A DNA stretch of 64,000 nucleotides from Streptomyces cellostaticus (lineage in GTDB: Bacteria; Actinomycetota; Actinomycetes; Streptomycetales; Streptomycetaceae). Location: assembly GCF_001513965.1 (NCBI RefSeq), contig NZ_KQ948021.1:264562-328561 (forward strand). Direction: 5' to 3'. Below, piece by piece: positions 16,532 through 24,299 of the stretch. The notes beneath the pieces are model-generated. The model ran no database searches, was not told where the DNA came from, and saw nothing but the letters and a program-made list of their open reading frames with translations. A program made the position numbers and the translations under genes. The number at the start of each line of letters is the position of its first letter. Positions within the stretch are counted from its first letter, which is position 1.

Positions 16532-17872
16532 TTCCCGGTGGCGCGGCCGAAGGGATCGTCCCTGTCGGCACGGGCTGTCCGGCTCGGGAACGTGACGGTT
16601 GAGGGCACGCACGTCCAACGTCACCCGGCCGCCGTCAGTCAGGTCCACCGTGACGCGGTCACCGACGGTGGGGAACCGGCCGAGCCGGTCCACGATCAGG
16701 CCGGCCACGGTGTCGTAGTCGTCCTCTTCCGGCAGCTCGATGCCGGTGGCCTCGGCCATCTCGTCCAGGCGGCGCCCGGCGTCCACCAGCCAGCCCTCGC
16801 CGTCGGCCACGGCCGGCTCCGTGACGGTGTCGTTCTCGTCGGCGATGTCACCGACGAGTTCCCCGGCGATGTCCTCGTAGGTGACGATGCCGGCGACACC
16901 GCCGTGTTCGTCCAGGACGACGGCGAACTCGTCGCCCTGTCGGCGCATCTGCTTCACCGCGTCGGGCAGGGGGAGCGTGTCCGGGAGCAGCAGGGGCCGC
17001 CGGGACATCGCTCCGACGCTCGTACCGGCGAGCCGGTCCGCGGCAAGTCCCCTCAGCTCCCGTACGCCGAGGACGCCGGTGACGTCGTACGGGTGGTCGC
17101 CGAGGACCGGGTAGTGGGAGTGGCCGTGCTTGCCGATGAGATCGACCGCCTCGGCGGCTGAGGCGTCCTTGCGGACGAAGACGGCGTCCGCGCGCGGCAC
17201 CATCACCTCGTCCAGCGTGCGCTCGGTGAACTCCAGGGCGTGGTCGAGCAGCTCGGCGGTGGCCTTGGGCAGCTCGCCCTGCTCGTGGGACTCGCCGATC
17301 AGCTGGCTGAGCTCCTCCAGCGTCGCCCCGTGGTGCAGCTCCTCCACCGGCTCGATGCCCACCCTGCGCAGCAGCCTGTTCGCCGCGCCGTCGAAGACGT
17401 GCACAACGGGACCGACCACCTTCAGGTACGCCGGCGTGGAGCCGGCCGGCGCCTTGGCCAGCCGCTCGGGCACGGCGATGGCCAGGTTCTTCGGGGCCGG
17501 CTCGCCCAGCACCATCTGCACCACCGTGGCCCCCACGAAGGCGAGCAGCACGGAGATGCCGCTCACGGCCGCGTCCGGGATGCCGAGCCCGGACAGAGCG
17601 GGCTTGAGCAGCGCCGAGACCGACGGCTCGGCGAAGAAGCCGACGACCAGGCCGGTGACGGTGATGCCGAGCTGGGCGCCGGACAGCATGAACGACAGGC
17701 GTTCGAGGACCTTCAGGGCGCGGGCGGCCTTCTTGTCGCCGGCCTCGGCCTGCCGGGCGAGGGCGAGCCGGTCGGCGGAGACACAGGCGAATTCCTGGGC
17801 GACGAAATAGCCGGTGGCGGCGGTCAGCACGAAGACGGCCAGCAGGCCCGAGGCGGCACTCGTGGCGCTCAT
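16403..17872 (-). CDS. CNNM/DUF21 membrane protein with CBS pair and CorC domain
   Basis: 489 residues. Residues 1-190 form the DUF21 transmembrane domain (YFVAQEFACVSADRLALARQ, VQMVLGEPAPKNLAIA). Residues about 205-330 are two CBS motifs (DEVMVPRADAVFVRKDASAA; GIVTYEDIAGELVGDIADE). Residues about 345-425 are the CorC_HlyC domain. The family exports or senses Mg2+/Co2+ and is often mislabelled hemolysin. The protein runs about 65 residues past the normal CorC end, basic and disordered-looking, and overlaps the histidine kinase 3' end by 129 bases. That tail may be a read-through after loss of the usual stop. Streptomyces often carry two such genes in tandem; only one is here. Confidence 0.86.
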   Translation of the reverse strand: MSATSAASGLLAVFVLTAATGYFVAQEFACVSADRLALARQAEAGDKKAARALKVLERLSFMLSGAQLGITVTGLVVGFFAEPSVSALLKPALSGLGIPDAAVSGISVLLAFVGATVVQMVLGEPAPKNLAIAVPERLAKAPAGSTPAYLKVVGPVVHVFDGAANRLLRRVGIEPVEELHHGATLEELSQLIGESHEQGELPKATAELLDHALEFTERTLDEVMVPRADAVFVRKDASAAEAVDLIGKHGHSHYPVLGDHPYDVTGVLGVRELRGLAADRLAGTSVGAMSRRPLLLPDTLPLPDAVKQMRRQGDEFAVVLDEHGGVAGIVTYEDIAGELVGDIADENDTVTEPAVADGEGWLVDAGRRLDEMAEATGIELPEEDDYDTVAGLIVDRLGRFPTVGDRVTVDLTDGGRVTLDVRALNRHVPEPDSPCRQGRSLRPRHRESLVSSRDCLGGRPVVGRAVVAQRWDLAMGRCTAPGAGRLHGP

Positions 17873-18130
17873 CGAACACCACCCCGCCGCGTGCCGTACT
17901 CAGGAAGAATCCGGCGGGGTGGTCGTTGCCCCGAGGGGTCCGTCGATCTGGCGCACAAGGCGTGCGCTCCTCATAGCAGTGGCGATCGGAAAACGATTCT
18001 GGCCACATACGGGTTCCCGGCGCCTCCGGAGCCTCGCACAGCCGCGGAAGGTCCCGTGCGTTCCGGCTCGAGTGGTGCGCCGGCACGCCTCACGGGTGGC
18101 CCGGCGTCCTGCACCGAGGCCGCGGCGGTC

Positions 18131-18493
18131 TCAGCCGGCGGTCCCGCGCAGCTCGCGCACCGGAGCGAGGGCTTGCTGCGAACGTGCGGTCAGCTGTCCG
18201 ACCATCACCCGCACCACGGTGACGACATCCGGGTCATCGACGTAGTAGACCTGCCGTCGGCCCTCGCGCCGGGAACGCACGAGCCCGGCGAGCTTCAGCT
18301 TGGCCAGGTGCTGGCTGACCGCGGGCAGCGCGCCGCCCACCCGGTCGGCGAGATGCGTGACATCGCTCTCGCCCTGCGACAGAGCCCACATCAGATGCAG
18401 CCGGGCCGACGAGGCGAGCAGTCCGAAGGCAGCGGCCGCCTCGGCAAGGACTTCGGCGGGCGGATCCTCGAAACCACCCACGTTCCCTGTCAC
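18131..18493 (-). CDS. ArsR-family winged-helix repressor
   Basis: 120 residues from the GTG at 18493, which has a GGGAG ribosome site; the frame extends farther upstream without similarity. The ArsR helix-turn-helix is clear (ADRVGGALPAVSQHLAKLKL, then GLVRSRREGRRQVYYV as the wing). There are no Cys residues, so the classic arsenic/cadmium site is absent; the C-terminal VVTVVRVMVGQL helix is the dimer helix. It may respond to a non-metal signal or to oxidation-independent cues. No target operon is obvious; the neighbours are the TerD protein and the CBS membrane protein. Confidence 0.83.
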   Translation of the reverse strand: MTGNVGGFEDPPAEVLAEAAAAFGLLASSARLHLMWALSQGESDVTHLADRVGGALPAVSQHLAKLKLAGLVRSRREGRRQVYYVDDPDVVTVVRVMVGQLTARSQQALAPVRELRGTAG

Positions 18494-18587
18494 AGTCCTC
18501 TCCCGTCCCGCCCACTGCACAGCCGACGCCCATGCGCCCACCCAGTGTAGGCGTCCGCATGCTCGGCGTCCGCGCGCCGAGGACACG

Positions 18588-18617
18588 CCCGGCCGGCCTC
18601 ACCGGAGGCCGGCCGGG
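18588..18617 (-). terminator. hairpin terminator behind the TerD gene
   Basis: A perfect 13-base GC stem (CCCGGCCGGCCTC with GAGGCCGGCCGGG) around an ACCG tetraloop begins 17 bases after the TerD stop codon. It lacks a T-run, as is usual for terminators in this group. It separates the TerD transcript from the ArsR gene on the same strand. Confidence 0.65.
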
Positions 18618-18633
18618 GCAACGGCCCGAGGGC

Positions 18634-19710
18634 TCAGTCCTCGTAGTAGTTGTTGACCACCACGTCCGGTTCGTCGTCGTCGAACGCCTCGTTCAGCAGC
18701 GCGCCACCGATGAGACCGGCCGCACCGGCACCGATGAGCGCGCCGGTACCGAATCGACGGCCCCCTCCTTGCTGCTGGTGGTCGTGGTGGTCCCCGTAGG
18801 GCTGTCCGTACCCCTGCTGCGGATAGCCCTGCTGTGGATAGCCCTGCTGGGGCGGCGTGTAGAACGGCGGCGCGGTGGTCTGCACCCGCTGGGCGCAGCC
18901 GACGCACACCTGTACCGGCCGGGGCACACCCCACTGCGGGGACCACGTCACGGTCGTCGTGCCGGGGCCGTGGTTGGGGTCGAAGAAGCACGTCACGGAA
19001 GAACTCCCTGTGGGTTGCGGTGATCCTGCGAACGCCGGGGCGGGCGAGGAGAGGACGGTCGGCGGCGGTGCTGTGGGCATCGGCGGCGCGTACGTACGGG
19101 TGCCGGACGGTGGCGGGGTGGCCGGGGCCGGGCTCGGGGCCGTTTCCCGCAGGACGTCCACGCCGTAGTCGGTGGCGATGCCGGCGAGTCCCGAGGCGTA
19201 GCCCTGGCCGACCGCGCGGAACTTCCAGTCCGCGCCGTGCCGGTACAGCTCGCCGAAGACCAGCGCGGTTTCGCTCGACAGGCCCCCGGGCGCGAGATCG
19301 TAGCGGGCCAGCTCCGTGCCGCTGTCCCGGTCGAGGACGCGGATGTGGGCGCGGTGCACCTGTCCGAAGGCCTGGCCGCGGGAAGCGCCCTCGTAGAGGG
19401 ACACCGGGAAGACGATCTTCTCGACGTGGGCGGGGACCCGGGTGAGGTCGACCTGGATCTGCTGGTCGTCTCCGCCGGCGGGGCTGCCGTCGGCGGAGTG
19501 GCGCACCGAACCGTCGGGACTGGTCGGGTTGTTGAAGAAGACGAAGTGCTCGTCGGACGGCACCTTGCCGGTCCGGTCGCACAGCAGGGCGCCGGCGTCC
19601 GGTTCGCAGCCGGTGTTCGCCTGCCAGCCCAGCCCGACCGTCACCGCAGTCAGGCCGGGGGCCTGCTTGCTCAGCGACACGTTGCCGCCCTTGGCCAGGG
19701 ACACACTCAT
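18634..19710 (-). CDS. TerD-domain stress protein with Pro-rich linker and C-terminal Cys/Gly region
   Basis: 358 residues. Residues 1-185 are a TerD domain (MSVSLAKGGNVSLSK start; HFVFFNNPTSPDGSVRH and DLTRVPAHVEKIVFPVSLYE carry the Ca2+-binding acidic pattern). A Pro/Ala/Thr linker covers 190-235. Residues 240-275 contain Cys241 and the pair Cys269/Cys272 in QVCVGCAQR. PQQGYPQQGYPQQGYGQPYG repeats lie at about 287-306, then a His/Gln stretch, then a glycine-zipper-like helix (GTGALIGAGAAGLIGGALL, about 321-339) and an acidic tail ending NNYYED. TerD proteins act in tellurite/phage/oxidative stress and membrane-associated Ca2+ responses. The C-terminal half suggests membrane association. It starts at ATG 19710. 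Confidence 0.86.
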   Translation of the reverse strand: MSVSLAKGGNVSLSKQAPGLTAVTVGLGWQANTGCEPDAGALLCDRTGKVPSDEHFVFFNNPTSPDGSVRHSADGSPAGGDDQQIQVDLTRVPAHVEKIVFPVSLYEGASRGQAFGQVHRAHIRVLDRDSGTELARYDLAPGGLSSETALVFGELYRHGADWKFRAVGQGYASGLAGIATDYGVDVLRETAPSPAPATPPPSGTRTYAPPMPTAPPPTVLSSPAPAFAGSPQPTGSSSVTCFFDPNHGPGTTTVTWSPQWGVPRPVQVCVGCAQRVQTTAPPFYTPPQQGYPQQGYPQQGYGQPYGDHHDHQQQGGGRRFGTGALIGAGAAGLIGGALLNEAFDDDEPDVVVNNYYED

Positions 19711-19951
19711 GCACGTCCTCCGCAGTTGTTTCCGCTTCCCGGCTTCATCGCGATCAACTCGACTCTAACCCCTTCCAGTTCCCGACTTGCGCAATGTCAT
19801 GAATAAGTGACAACACCTCAACGACTCATCACCAGTGGTCACGGGCGCTGGCCACACCCGCGATCTGTCCATAGGCTTGCGCAATCAAGCAATCCGAGAC
19901 ACCGGCGTCCGGCGGACCCCGCCCGGCCCGGACCGACTGGAGGACAACCAA

Positions 19952-20218
19952 GTGGGCATCATCGGCTGGATCATCCTCGGCCTGCTCGCCGGAGCCATCG
20001 CCAAGATCCTGCTTCCCGGCCGCGATCCGGGCGGCTTCATCGGCACCACCCTCATCGGCATCGCGGGCGCCTTCGTCGGCGGCTGGCTCTCCGCCCGCTT
20101 CCTCGACCGCCCCGTGGAGAAGCACTTCTTCGACCTGTACACCTGGGGCGCGGCGATCGGCGGCTCCCTGGTGCTGCTCATCGGTTACCGCATTCTGTTC
20201 GGCAACTCGCGCGACTGA
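19952..20218 (+). CDS. GlsB/YeaQ/YmgE-type small stress membrane protein
   Basis: 88 residues from GTG 19952, preceded by an excellent GGAGG nine bases upstream. Three hydrophobic segments and the repeated GAIAKILLPG and GTTLIGIAGAFVGGWL motifs identify the transglycosylase-associated/GlsB family of small envelope-stress proteins. Its function is not well defined in any organism. It is divergent from the TerD gene (241-base gap), so the two may share a stress-responsive promoter region. Confidence 0.88.
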   Translation: MGIIGWIILGLLAGAIAKILLPGRDPGGFIGTTLIGIAGAFVGGWLSARFLDRPVEKHFFDLYTWGAAIGGSLVLLIGYRILFGNSRD

Positions 20219-20405
20219 TCCGAACGCCGAGCGTCCCGGTCACCGATGGCCGGCGGCAGCGGCGTGCGACGTCAGCCGAGGCAGGGCGCGTGGCTGACCG
20301 CTCGGCAGAGTCACTCACTGGGGTGCTCCTCCGGCCCTCCAAGGCTCGTTCCGGATACCGGCGGAGCCCATGCCGCAAGCGCACCATCGGACGGGCGGCG
20401 TATGA

Positions 20406-20430
20406 CGTCCGGCGCCGGGCGCGCCGGACG
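20406..20430. terminator. bidirectional hairpin between GlsB-type gene and DHA2 pump
   Basis: A perfect 10-base stem (CGTCCGGCGC with GCGCCGGACG) closes a CGGGC loop in the 223-base space between two convergent genes. There is no T-run. Nothing else is recognised in that space. Confidence 0.55.
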
Positions 20431-20441
20431 AGGCGCGCATG

Positions 20442-22058
20442 TCAGTTGTCGGATTCGGCAAGGGAGGGGCGGGCGGAAGCCGCGCCGTCAGCGGTGACCG
20501 GGGCCTTCGTGGTGCTGCCGCCGGGCAGGAATGCGCCCACCGCTGCGGCGCCCAGCAAGGTAACGCCGGCCGCGACCAGCGAAGAGACGCGTACCGCCGA
20601 GACGAAGGCATCGATCGCGTGGGAGGCGAGGGGCAGCCCACGGGGGCCGAGGCCGGCGGCAACGGTGAGGGTGCCGGTGATGGACTGCTCGGCGGCCGGG
20701 TGCAGGGAAGCGGGCAACGCGGCGAGGTGAGGGCGGATGCCGTCGCGGTAGTGGGCGGACAGGACCGAGCCGAGCACCGCGACGCCCAGGGCGCCACCCA
20801 CCTGGCGCAGCGCGTTGATCAAGGCGGCGCCCGCACCCGCCGTCCGCTCGGGCATCGCGGCCATCGCGACGGCGGTCCCGGCGGGCATCACGTAACCCAT
20901 GGCACTGCCCATGAAAAAGAAGAGCAGTTCGACCTGCCAGAGCGGTGAATGCTGGTCCAGCACGCTGACGCCGAGAAAGGTGAGCGCGGTGAGCCCCAGC
21001 CCGGCCGTGCACACCGCGCGCGCACCGAAGCGGCGGGCCAGCACGGTGCTGTGCGGTGAGCAGGCGAGTTGGGCGACGGCGAGCGGGAGCAGGCAGCATC
21101 CGGCCTGCAGGGGCGAGTACCCGCGCACGCTCTGCAAATAGAAGACCAGGTAGAAGGACGAGCCGAGCAGGCCGAAGAAGATCACGCCGATCGCGCCGAC
21201 CGCTCCGGTGAACCGGGCGTCGCGGAAACAGCCCAGGTCCATCGCGGGGTGTGGGCTGCGCCGCTCCCACCAGACGAAGCCCGCCATCAGGGCCAGGCCG
21301 GCCAGGACGTTCCCCCAGACCGGCGCGGCACCCCAATCGGCGAGTTCACCGCCCTTGATGACGCCGAACACCAGCAGGCCGAGGCCCGCGACACAGAGCA
21401 GGACGCCGACCGGGTCGAAGCGGCCGGGCGCCGGGTCGGCGGACTCCGGTACGACGGTGGTGATGGCCGTCGTGCCGAGCAGCACGACGGGGAGGTTGAT
21501 CAGGAAGATCGAGCCCCACCAGAAGTGCTCCAGCAGCAGTCCGCCGGTGACCGGGCCGACCGCCACCGCGAGTCCCGCCGAGGCGGCCCACAGGCCGATC
21601 GCCTTCGGGCGTTCCTCGGCACGGAACACCTGGGTGATGATCGCCAGGGTGGCCGGGACCACCAGGGCCGCGCCGATGCCCATGCCGGCGCGCGCGGCGA
21701 TCAGCTCGGCGGTGCTGTGCGCGTAGGCGGAGGCCGCCGAGAAGAGGCCGAAGACAAGCAGGCCGGCCAGCAGCGTCCGCTTCCGGCCGAACCTGTCCGC
21801 GACGAGGCCGGCCGTGATCAACAGCGTGGCGAAGACAAGCGTGTAGGAGTCGACTGCCCACTGGAGAGAGCTGGGCGAGGCACCGAGGCCGTCGGGCGCG
21901 GGCAGAGCGAGCACCCGCAGCGCCACGCTGACGATGGAGGTGTCGAGGACGACCAGGACCAGGCTCACGACCAGCGCGGCGAGGATCCACCAACGGCGCG
22001 GATCGGAGCCGGTCTCGCGCGGTTTTGGCGGCAGGGATTCTCGCTCGTCTTCCAGCAC
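20442..22058 (-). CDS. DHA2-family (14-helix) MFS multidrug exporter
   Basis: 538 residues with fourteen predicted helices. The N-terminus has VVLDTSIVSVALRVL (motif D1-like), GLVADRFGRKRTL (motif A) and AVGPVTGGLLLEHFWWGSIFLINLP (shortened here; motif C and helix 5-6), all typical of QacA/EmrB drug/H+ antiporters. The start is GTG 22058 with GGAG five bases before. It is transcribed away from the oxazole-type cluster and shares the 342-base AT-richer intergenic region with it, so it could be that cluster's exporter; this is positional inference only. Confidence 0.86.
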   Translation of the reverse strand: MLEDERESLPPKPRETGSDPRRWWILAALVVSLVLVVLDTSIVSVALRVLALPAPDGLGASPSSLQWAVDSYTLVFATLLITAGLVADRFGRKRTLLAGLLVFGLFSAASAYAHSTAELIAARAGMGIGAALVVPATLAIITQVFRAEERPKAIGLWAASAGLAVAVGPVTGGLLLEHFWWGSIFLINLPVVLLGTTAITTVVPESADPAPGRFDPVGVLLCVAGLGLLVFGVIKGGELADWGAAPVWGNVLAGLALMAGFVWWERRSPHPAMDLGCFRDARFTGAVGAIGVIFFGLLGSSFYLVFYLQSVRGYSPLQAGCCLLPLAVAQLACSPHSTVLARRFGARAVCTAGLGLTALTFLGVSVLDQHSPLWQVELLFFFMGSAMGYVMPAGTAVAMAAMPERTAGAGAALINALRQVGGALGVAVLGSVLSAHYRDGIRPHLAALPASLHPAAEQSITGTLTVAAGLGPRGLPLASHAIDAFVSAVRVSSLVAAGVTLLGAAAVGAFLPGGSTTKAPVTADGAASARPSLAESDN

Positions 22059-22400
22059 GTGAGCTCCGTATCTCGTTGGGCCTCAACTCGGGCCGTGGTC
22101 AGGCTATTTCACGGGCGAGCTGCGCAGAGCACCAGTGCCACCATCGAGTGATCGGAAAAGAGCCATGGAATACGGACGGGCGATATTTATAATCCGTTCA
22201 TCCTATGAAACGACCATGACATCGCCAATTGTGTTCATTTGACATTGCATTGTCGACGTTGGAACCATTGGCATCGCGGTCGCCAGCCGTCGATCGACAC
22301 GGCAAACCGCCATCCACGGACATCGATCCGGCCGTCTGGCATTCCTGTGCCGCTTTCACGACCCTGTTGCGCCAAGCACCCGCGCCGATCGGAGACGATC
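22059..22400. promoter_or_regulatory. AT-richer divergent intergenic region at head of the 12-gene cluster
   Basis: 342 bases between the DHA2 pump (leftward) and the hotdog gene (rightward). The part from about 22140 to 22265 is much richer in A/T than anything around it and includes TATAAT at 22188 and TTGACA at 22239. Neither has a well-placed partner hexamer, so no exact promoter is called. An open frame with ATG/GTG codons crosses the right end, but its codon use is poor until about 22400. Confidence 0.5.
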
Positions 22401-22895
22401 CTGAATCGCCCGCCCACCACAGCGAGTCCGCAGGCAGGGCCGTCGCTGGAAGACATCCGTACGGCCGTCAACGACCTGGTGCCTTTCCAAAGCTTCGTCG
22501 GCACCGAACTCATGGAACTCACTGCCGAACGCGCCGTGGCCCGGCTACGGGAAACATCCCAGACCCTCAACCATGTCGGGACACAGCACGCTGCCGCGCT
22601 GTTCCTGGTCGCCGAGTCCGCCGCCGGAGCCGCTCTCGCCGCTGCTCTGCGCGAACGCGTACTCGAAACGGTCTTCGTGCTCCGCGATTCCCGGATTGAC
22701 TACCATCGCAAAGCCCGCGGTGAAATCAGGGCAGTGGCCACCGTCCCGGACGGCAAAGTGACGGCCGGGTTCACCGAGTTCGCGGACGGCGAGCGATTCG
22801 AGGCGGTGGTGACATCCACGCTGTACGACGTCGAAGAGCAGCAAGTGGCCGAGGCCACGTTCAGCTACCACTGCCGGATCCGCACCACCCACTGA
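22401..22895 (+). CDS. hotdog-fold protein, DUF4442/PaaI thioesterase-like
   Basis: About 164 residues. The conserved part (VPFQSFVGTELMELTAERAV, TLNHVGTQHAAALFLVAESA with the hotdog helix, then DYHRKARGEIRAVA) matches the DUF4442 hotdog family related to PaaI/YigI thioesterases. The start is uncertain. The frame is open from ATG 22239, but the coding signal begins near 22400, where CTG 22401 has a GGAG seven bases upstream; a GTG near 22347 is also possible. It is the first of twelve co-directional genes and most likely edits or releases thioester intermediates. Confidence 0.72.
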   Translation: MNRPPTTASPQAGPSLEDIRTAVNDLVPFQSFVGTELMELTAERAVARLRETSQTLNHVGTQHAAALFLVAESAAGAALAAALRERVLETVFVLRDSRIDYHRKARGEIRAVATVPDGKVTAGFTEFADGERFEAVVTSTLYDVEEQQVAEATFSYHCRIRTTH

Positions 22896-22929
22896 CAAGT
22901 GCGCCGAAGCGAAAGGAACAGCACCTCCC

Positions 22930-24294
22930 GTGACTTCCCTGGAGAGGTACGACCTCCCGGTCTCGGCGATCCCGAAGCGCTGGTACAACGTACTCCCCGA
23001 TCTGCCGCGCGGCCTCGATGACTACCTGCACCCGGTGACCCGGGAACCGGTCGACCAGGAGTTCATGGAACGGCTGCTGCCCAAGGCGCTGGTCGCTCAG
23101 GAGACCTCCACGGACCGGTGGATCACCATCCCCGAGGAGGTCCGCGCGGCCTACCGGCTCTGGCGGCCGACGCCGTTGTTCCGGGCCACCGCACTGGAGC
23201 GGCACCTGGACACCCCGGCGGAGATCTACTTCAAGTACGAGGGCTCCAGCCCCTCCGGCTCGCACAAGCTCAACTCCGCGCTGGCGCAGGCGTACTACGC
23301 CCGTCTGGAAGGCGTCGACCGGCTGGTGACGGACACCGGGGCCGGCCAATGGGGAAGCGCGCTCTCCCTGGCGTGCAGCCTGTTCGGGATCAAGGCGCTG
23401 GTCTACATGGTCCGGGCCAGTTTCCAGGGCAAACCGTACCGGCGGCACCTGATGGAGACCTTCGGGCAGCAGGTGCTGCCGAGCCCCGGGCCGCACACCG
23501 ACTTCGGCAGCGCGCTGCTGGCTGCCGCACCCGACCACCCCGGCTCCGAGGCCACCGCCGTGAGCGAGGCGCTGGAGACCGTGCGACGCAACCCCGGCGA
23601 CCGGTTCTCGATGGGCGCCTTCGCCAACCACGTGCTGCTGCATCAGACGGTGATCGGCCTGGAGACCCGCGAGCAGTTGGAGGAGATCGGCAAGCAGCCC
23701 GACTTCCTGGTCGCGTCGGTGGGCTGCGGCAGCAACCTGGGCGGCTTCGCGTTCCCGTTCGTCGGTGACAAACTGGCGGGGGCGCAGATCGGCATCCTGG
23801 CCGCCGAGCCGGCCGCCTGCCCGACCCTGACCGCGGGCGAGTACCGCTACGACTTCGCGGACGCCAGCGGCCTCGGCCCGCTGACGCGCACGTACACGCT
23901 GGGGCACGAGTTCGTCCCGCCGCCGATCCACGCCGGCGGCCTGCGCTACCACGGCGCGGCTCCGCTCGTCGGGCTCGCGCGCCACGAGGATCTGCTGGAC
24001 GCCCGCGCCTACACCCAGAAGGAGGTCTTCGAGGCCGGCACACTCTTCGCCCGGCTGCACGGGCTGCTGCCCGCCCCGGAGACCGCGCACGCCGTCCGGG
24101 CCACGATCGAGCTGGCCGAGGACTGCCGCCGACAGCGGCGCCGGGCCGTGATCGTCTTCTGCTACAGCGGGCACGGGCTGCTCGACCTGGGCGCCTACGG
24201 CTCGTACAACGCCGGCGAGATGGCGGAGCCGGAGCCGTACGAGTGCACGCTCGCCGCGGGCGATCCGGCACTCGCCCACCTGGCCGGACGGTGA
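22930..24294 (+). CDS. TrpB2-like PLP-dependent enzyme (tryptophan synthase beta-like)
   Basis: 454 residues, starting at GTG 22930 behind AAAGGAAC. It matches the TrpB2 (COG1350) class: RWYNVLPDLP and LHPVTREPV near the N-terminus, RPTPLFRATALERHL, Lys113 of SGSHKLNSA as PLP lysine, VTDTGAGQWGSAL, and GCGSNLGGFAFPF as the phosphate loop. TrpB enzymes join serine-derived aminoacrylate with indole or another nucleophile. No TrpA or other tryptophan genes are here, so a pathway-specific beta-substitution making an unusual amino acid is plausible. Length and active-site motifs are normal, so it should be active. It is followed by an overlapping or abutting aldehyde dehydrogenase gene. Confidence 0.87.
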   Translation: MTSLERYDLPVSAIPKRWYNVLPDLPRGLDDYLHPVTREPVDQEFMERLLPKALVAQETSTDRWITIPEEVRAAYRLWRPTPLFRATALERHLDTPAEIYFKYEGSSPSGSHKLNSALAQAYYARLEGVDRLVTDTGAGQWGSALSLACSLFGIKALVYMVRASFQGKPYRRHLMETFGQQVLPSPGPHTDFGSALLAAAPDHPGSEATAVSEALETVRRNPGDRFSMGAFANHVLLHQTVIGLETREQLEEIGKQPDFLVASVGCGSNLGGFAFPFVGDKLAGAQIGILAAEPAACPTLTAGEYRYDFADASGLGPLTRTYTLGHEFVPPPIHAGGLRYHGAAPLVGLARHEDLLDARAYTQKEVFEAGTLFARLHGLLPAPETAHAVRATIELAEDCRRQRRRAVIVFCYSGHGLLDLGAYGSYNAGEMAEPEPYECTLAAGDPALAHLAGR

Positions 24295-24299
24295 CCGCG

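Noticed and set aside
16403..17872. Annotation of this gene as a hemolysin
   Set aside because: DUF21, CBS pair and CorC domains indicate a CNNM-type ion transporter or sensor; the hemolysin label is historical.
22188..22244. TATAAT at 22188 and TTGACA at 22239 as a sigma-70-type promoter
   Set aside because: They are in the wrong order for one plus-strand promoter, and neither has a correctly spaced partner.
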